Source: Sphingobacteriia bacterium
GTDB taxonomy: Bacteria; Bacteroidota; Bacteroidia; UBA7662
Assembly (NCBI GenBank): GCA_009926245.1
Contig: RFPG01000005.1
Span: forward strand, 1 to 15,597
Reading direction: 5' to 3'
Length of the DNA stretch: 15,597 nt
The notes beneath the pieces were generated by a model. The model made no database searches, was not told the DNA's origin, and was given only the letters and a program-made list of their open reading frames with translations. Positions 14,064-15,597 of the stretch are shown here, one piece after another. How positions within the stretch are numbered: position 1 is the stretch's first letter; each line of letters opens with the position of its first letter. The translations under genes were made by a program, and so were the position numbers.

Positions 14064-14600
14064 TCAAGGCAATTTCAATTTCTTTTTGGCGGTTTCCAGC
14101 AAGTTATCGGAATCCTTGGTATAGAGGAAGTTCCCACTGCTGGTATCAAAAATATAATCGTAATTTCCCTCTTTGGCGATGGCCTTGATGGCCTCTTCGG
14201 CCTTTTGAATGACCGGCCCCAGCAAATCTTCTTTGCGCTTGGCAATATCCTGTTGAGCGCGTTGCTGAAAATTATCGATATTGGATTGAAGATCCTGGAT
14301 TTCTTTGGTCTTGTATTCACGCAATGATTCACTCCACTCCTTGCTCTTGGACTGAAAATCGGCGTATTTCACTTTGAGCTCGCTCAACATCGCCTGGACC
14401 TGGGTTTCCATTCCCTCGGCAAAGCGCTTGAGGCTGTCCTCTGCTTTTTTGGTTTCTGGCATCAAGGAAACCAACTCACCGGAATTGATATGTCCCAAAC
14501 GGGGGCCCTGAGCCAAGGCCGGTTGAACAAGACCTGAAGCCAAAGCCAAAACAAGGCCGAGGAAAAGGAGACGAGATGGGGAGAAAAACAGGGTCTTCAT
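14064..14600 (-). CDS. ompH: OmpH/Skp-type periplasmic chaperone, first to be downstream of the pair (copy B)
   Basis: Skp-family chaperones hold unfolded outer-membrane proteins in the periplasm on their way to BamA. The protein has 178 residues. The signal peptide covers about 1-30 (hydrophobic LLFLGLVLALASGLV, ends PALA). The mature part begins with the short strand RLGHINSGELVSLMPE, typical of the trimerisation core. Two long charged helices follow (about 52-135, the tentacle-like arms), and the chain returns to the core with AIAKEGNYDYIFDTSSGNFLY and a Lys-rich end. It lies second of two tandem ompH genes after bamA, 30 bases behind the first and 46 bases ahead of the OmpA-family gene. 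This copy is of standard length, unlike its neighbour, which has an added low-complexity tail. Confidence 0.93.
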   Translation of the reverse strand: MKTLFFSPSRLLFLGLVLALASGLVQPALAQGPRLGHINSGELVSLMPETKKAEDSLKRFAEGMETQVQAMLSELKVKYADFQSKSKEWSESLREYKTKEIQDLQSNIDNFQQRAQQDIAKRKEDLLGPVIQKAEEAIKAIAKEGNYDYIFDTSSGNFLYTKDSDNLLETAKKKLKLP

Positions 14601-14630
14601 GGGGCTCTTTGGGATTTGGTTGGAAGGGGT

Positions 14631-15263
14631 TTAAGGCATTCGTTGGGAGCCGACGGCCGGGGCAGGTGGCTGGGTGGCTTTGGGCGGTGTTTTGGTGTTA
14701 GTGGTTGGTTTGGGTTGGGCTTTGGCCGTTGTACTCTTTCGGACAACGCCCATCGCTGCCAAAATTTCGTTGCTTTTGTCCAACTTGGGGCTGACAAAAA
14801 GCAGCTGGTTTCCGGCGGCTCTGTCAAATATAAGGTCGTAGCTTTTATCACGGGCATATTTCTGGACCGCCGCGTAGATTTTGTCCTGCAAAGGACGAAT
14901 CAGGTCCTGCTGCCTTTTGAAGAGGGCGCCCTCTTCGCCGAACTGCTCTTTTTGCCAGGCCAGCAGCCTTTCCTCCCGGGCTTTGATCTCTTCCAATCGC
15001 TCCCGTTGCATGCTTTCGGTTAGCAGGGGACTTTCGGCCCGCATGGTACGGTAGAGTCGCTCTATTTCCTGCTTCATCTCATCGGCTTCGGCATTCCAAC
15101 GCTCCACCTGCACCTTGAGCTCGCTTTGGGCCGCCGCATACTCACTCATCTGACCCAGCATGTATTCGGTGTCCACATAGATATACCGTTGGGCATGGGC
15201 CGTAGGACCTCCCAGCCCCTGGATCAAGAGCGCCACCCAAATCCCTGCCAAGACCTTTTTCAT
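14631..15263 (-). CDS. ompH: OmpH/Skp-type periplasmic chaperone with Pro/Thr/Lys-rich tail (copy A, next to bamA)
   Basis: A 210-residue Skp-family protein. Signal peptide at 1-24 (MKKVLAGIWVALLIQ ... TAHA). The mature part starts QRYIYVDTEYMLGQM, the usual first core strand and helix. Long charged helices span about 45-130, and the core strands return as KYARDKSYDLIFDRAAGNQLLFV. After about residue 172 comes a low-complexity tail of nearly 40 residues rich in Thr, Pro, Lys, Ala and Gln (for example KAQPKPTTNTKTPPKATQ), absent from the sister gene. ATG 15263 is chosen because it begins the signal peptide; the reading frame is open further upstream but would run into bamA. It starts only four bases after the bamA stop. 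Likely role: chaperone for outer-membrane proteins delivered to BamA. Confidence 0.92.
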   Translation of the reverse strand: MKKVLAGIWVALLIQGLGGPTAHAQRYIYVDTEYMLGQMSEYAAAQSELKVQVERWNAEADEMKQEIERLYRTMRAESPLLTESMQRERLEEIKAREERLLAWQKEQFGEEGALFKRQQDLIRPLQDKIYAAVQKYARDKSYDLIFDRAAGNQLLFVSPKLDKSNEILAAMGVVRKSTTAKAQPKPTTNTKTPPKATQPPAPAVGSQRMP

Positions 15264-15267
15264 TCTC

Positions 15268-15597
15268 TTAGAACGATTGACCAATGGAAATATGCACATT
15301 GCCTTTGTGAACCTCACCAGCCCCGGGGACCGGATCCATCCCATAACCCCAATCCACACCTAACAGACCAAACATGGGCAGAAAGACGCGCACCCCAACG
15401 CCGGCCGAACGGTAATTGAGGAAGGGATCAAATTGCCTGACTTTGCGAAAAGAATTCCCCGCCTCCAGAAAGGTCGTGGCGTAGATGGTTGCGCTGGGAT
15501 TGAGCGACAAAGGATAACGCAATTCCAAGGTGTATTTCTGAAAAGCCGTCGCACCCAGCAATTGACTGGTCTGGGGATCGCGGGGGGTCAACGAATT
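15268..15597 (-). CDS. bamA: Outer membrane protein assembly factor BamA, C-terminal part (runs off right edge)
   Basis: BamA is the barrel of the machine that folds beta-barrel proteins into the outer membrane. Only the last 109 residues are visible. They show the C-terminal strands of the Omp85 barrel: FQKYTLELRYPLSL, ATIYATTFLEAGNSF, then PFLNYRSAGVGVRVFLPMFG and LLGVDWGYGMD, and a final Phe after HISIGQS, the usual outer-membrane C-terminal signal. The POTRA domains and most of the barrel lie outside the window. The stop is four bases upstream of an ompH gene, the bamA-ompH-ompH order common in Bacteroidota, which supports BamA over another Omp85 protein. Confidence 0.95.
   Translation of the reverse strand, partial: NSLTPRDPQTSQLLGATAFQKYTLELRYPLSLNPSATIYATTFLEAGNSFRKVRQFDPFLNYRSAGVGVRVFLPMFGLLGVDWGYGMDPVPGAGEVHKGNVHISIGQSF

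Overview
The window looks like ordinary chromosome from a moderately GC-rich member of the Bacteroidota. Four observations point there. A secreted peptidase ends in a type IX secretion (T9SS) type A sorting domain. None of the gene starts has a Shine-Dalgarno motif. One clear promoter has the Bacteroidota -7 box (TATCTTTG, pattern TAnnTTTG). The gene families and gene orders (pheT / small coiled-coil gene / zapA / rny; bamA / ompH / ompH; PurM of the longer Bacteroidota form) are those of this phylum. The species cannot be named from this sequence.

Layout. (1) Positions 1-2671, all minus strand: grpE and dnaJ (co-chaperones of DnaK), followed by a separate unit with its own promoter, a textbook SAM-I riboswitch, an intrinsic terminator-like hairpin and the start of methionine synthase (metH), which runs off the left edge. 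(2) Positions 2672-2856: a divergent intergenic region. (3) Positions 2857-10620, all plus strand and tightly packed: an M36 (fungalysin-type) metallopeptidase exported by T9SS, pheT, a 98-residue coiled-coil protein, zapA and rny (RNase Y). (4) Positions 10608-15597, all minus strand: bamA (C-terminal part only), two tandem OmpH/Skp-type periplasmic chaperones, a PorE-like TPR / PD40 propeller / regulatory domain / OmpA protein, and purM. The plus and minus blocks meet tail to tail, with rny and purM overlapping by 13 bases.

How the genes fit together. The minus block on the right is an outer-membrane biogenesis cassette (BamA plus two Skp-like chaperones) with a large peptidoglycan-binding OmpA protein; purM is attached by an ATGA overlap. 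The plus block joins a secreted protease to housekeeping genes for tRNA charging (PheT), division (ZapA and a possible partner) and RNA decay (RNase Y). The left block pairs heat-shock co-chaperones with a methionine synthase controlled by its end product, SAM.

I found no mobile element, CRISPR array, tRNA or rRNA, and no clear sign of an unknown multi-gene system. The points most worth a second look are the metH riboswitch with a second copy of its P1 3' strand in the expression platform, the small coiled-coil gene next to zapA, the two mutually exclusive hairpins that touch the rny start codon, and the PorE-like protein without a lipobox.
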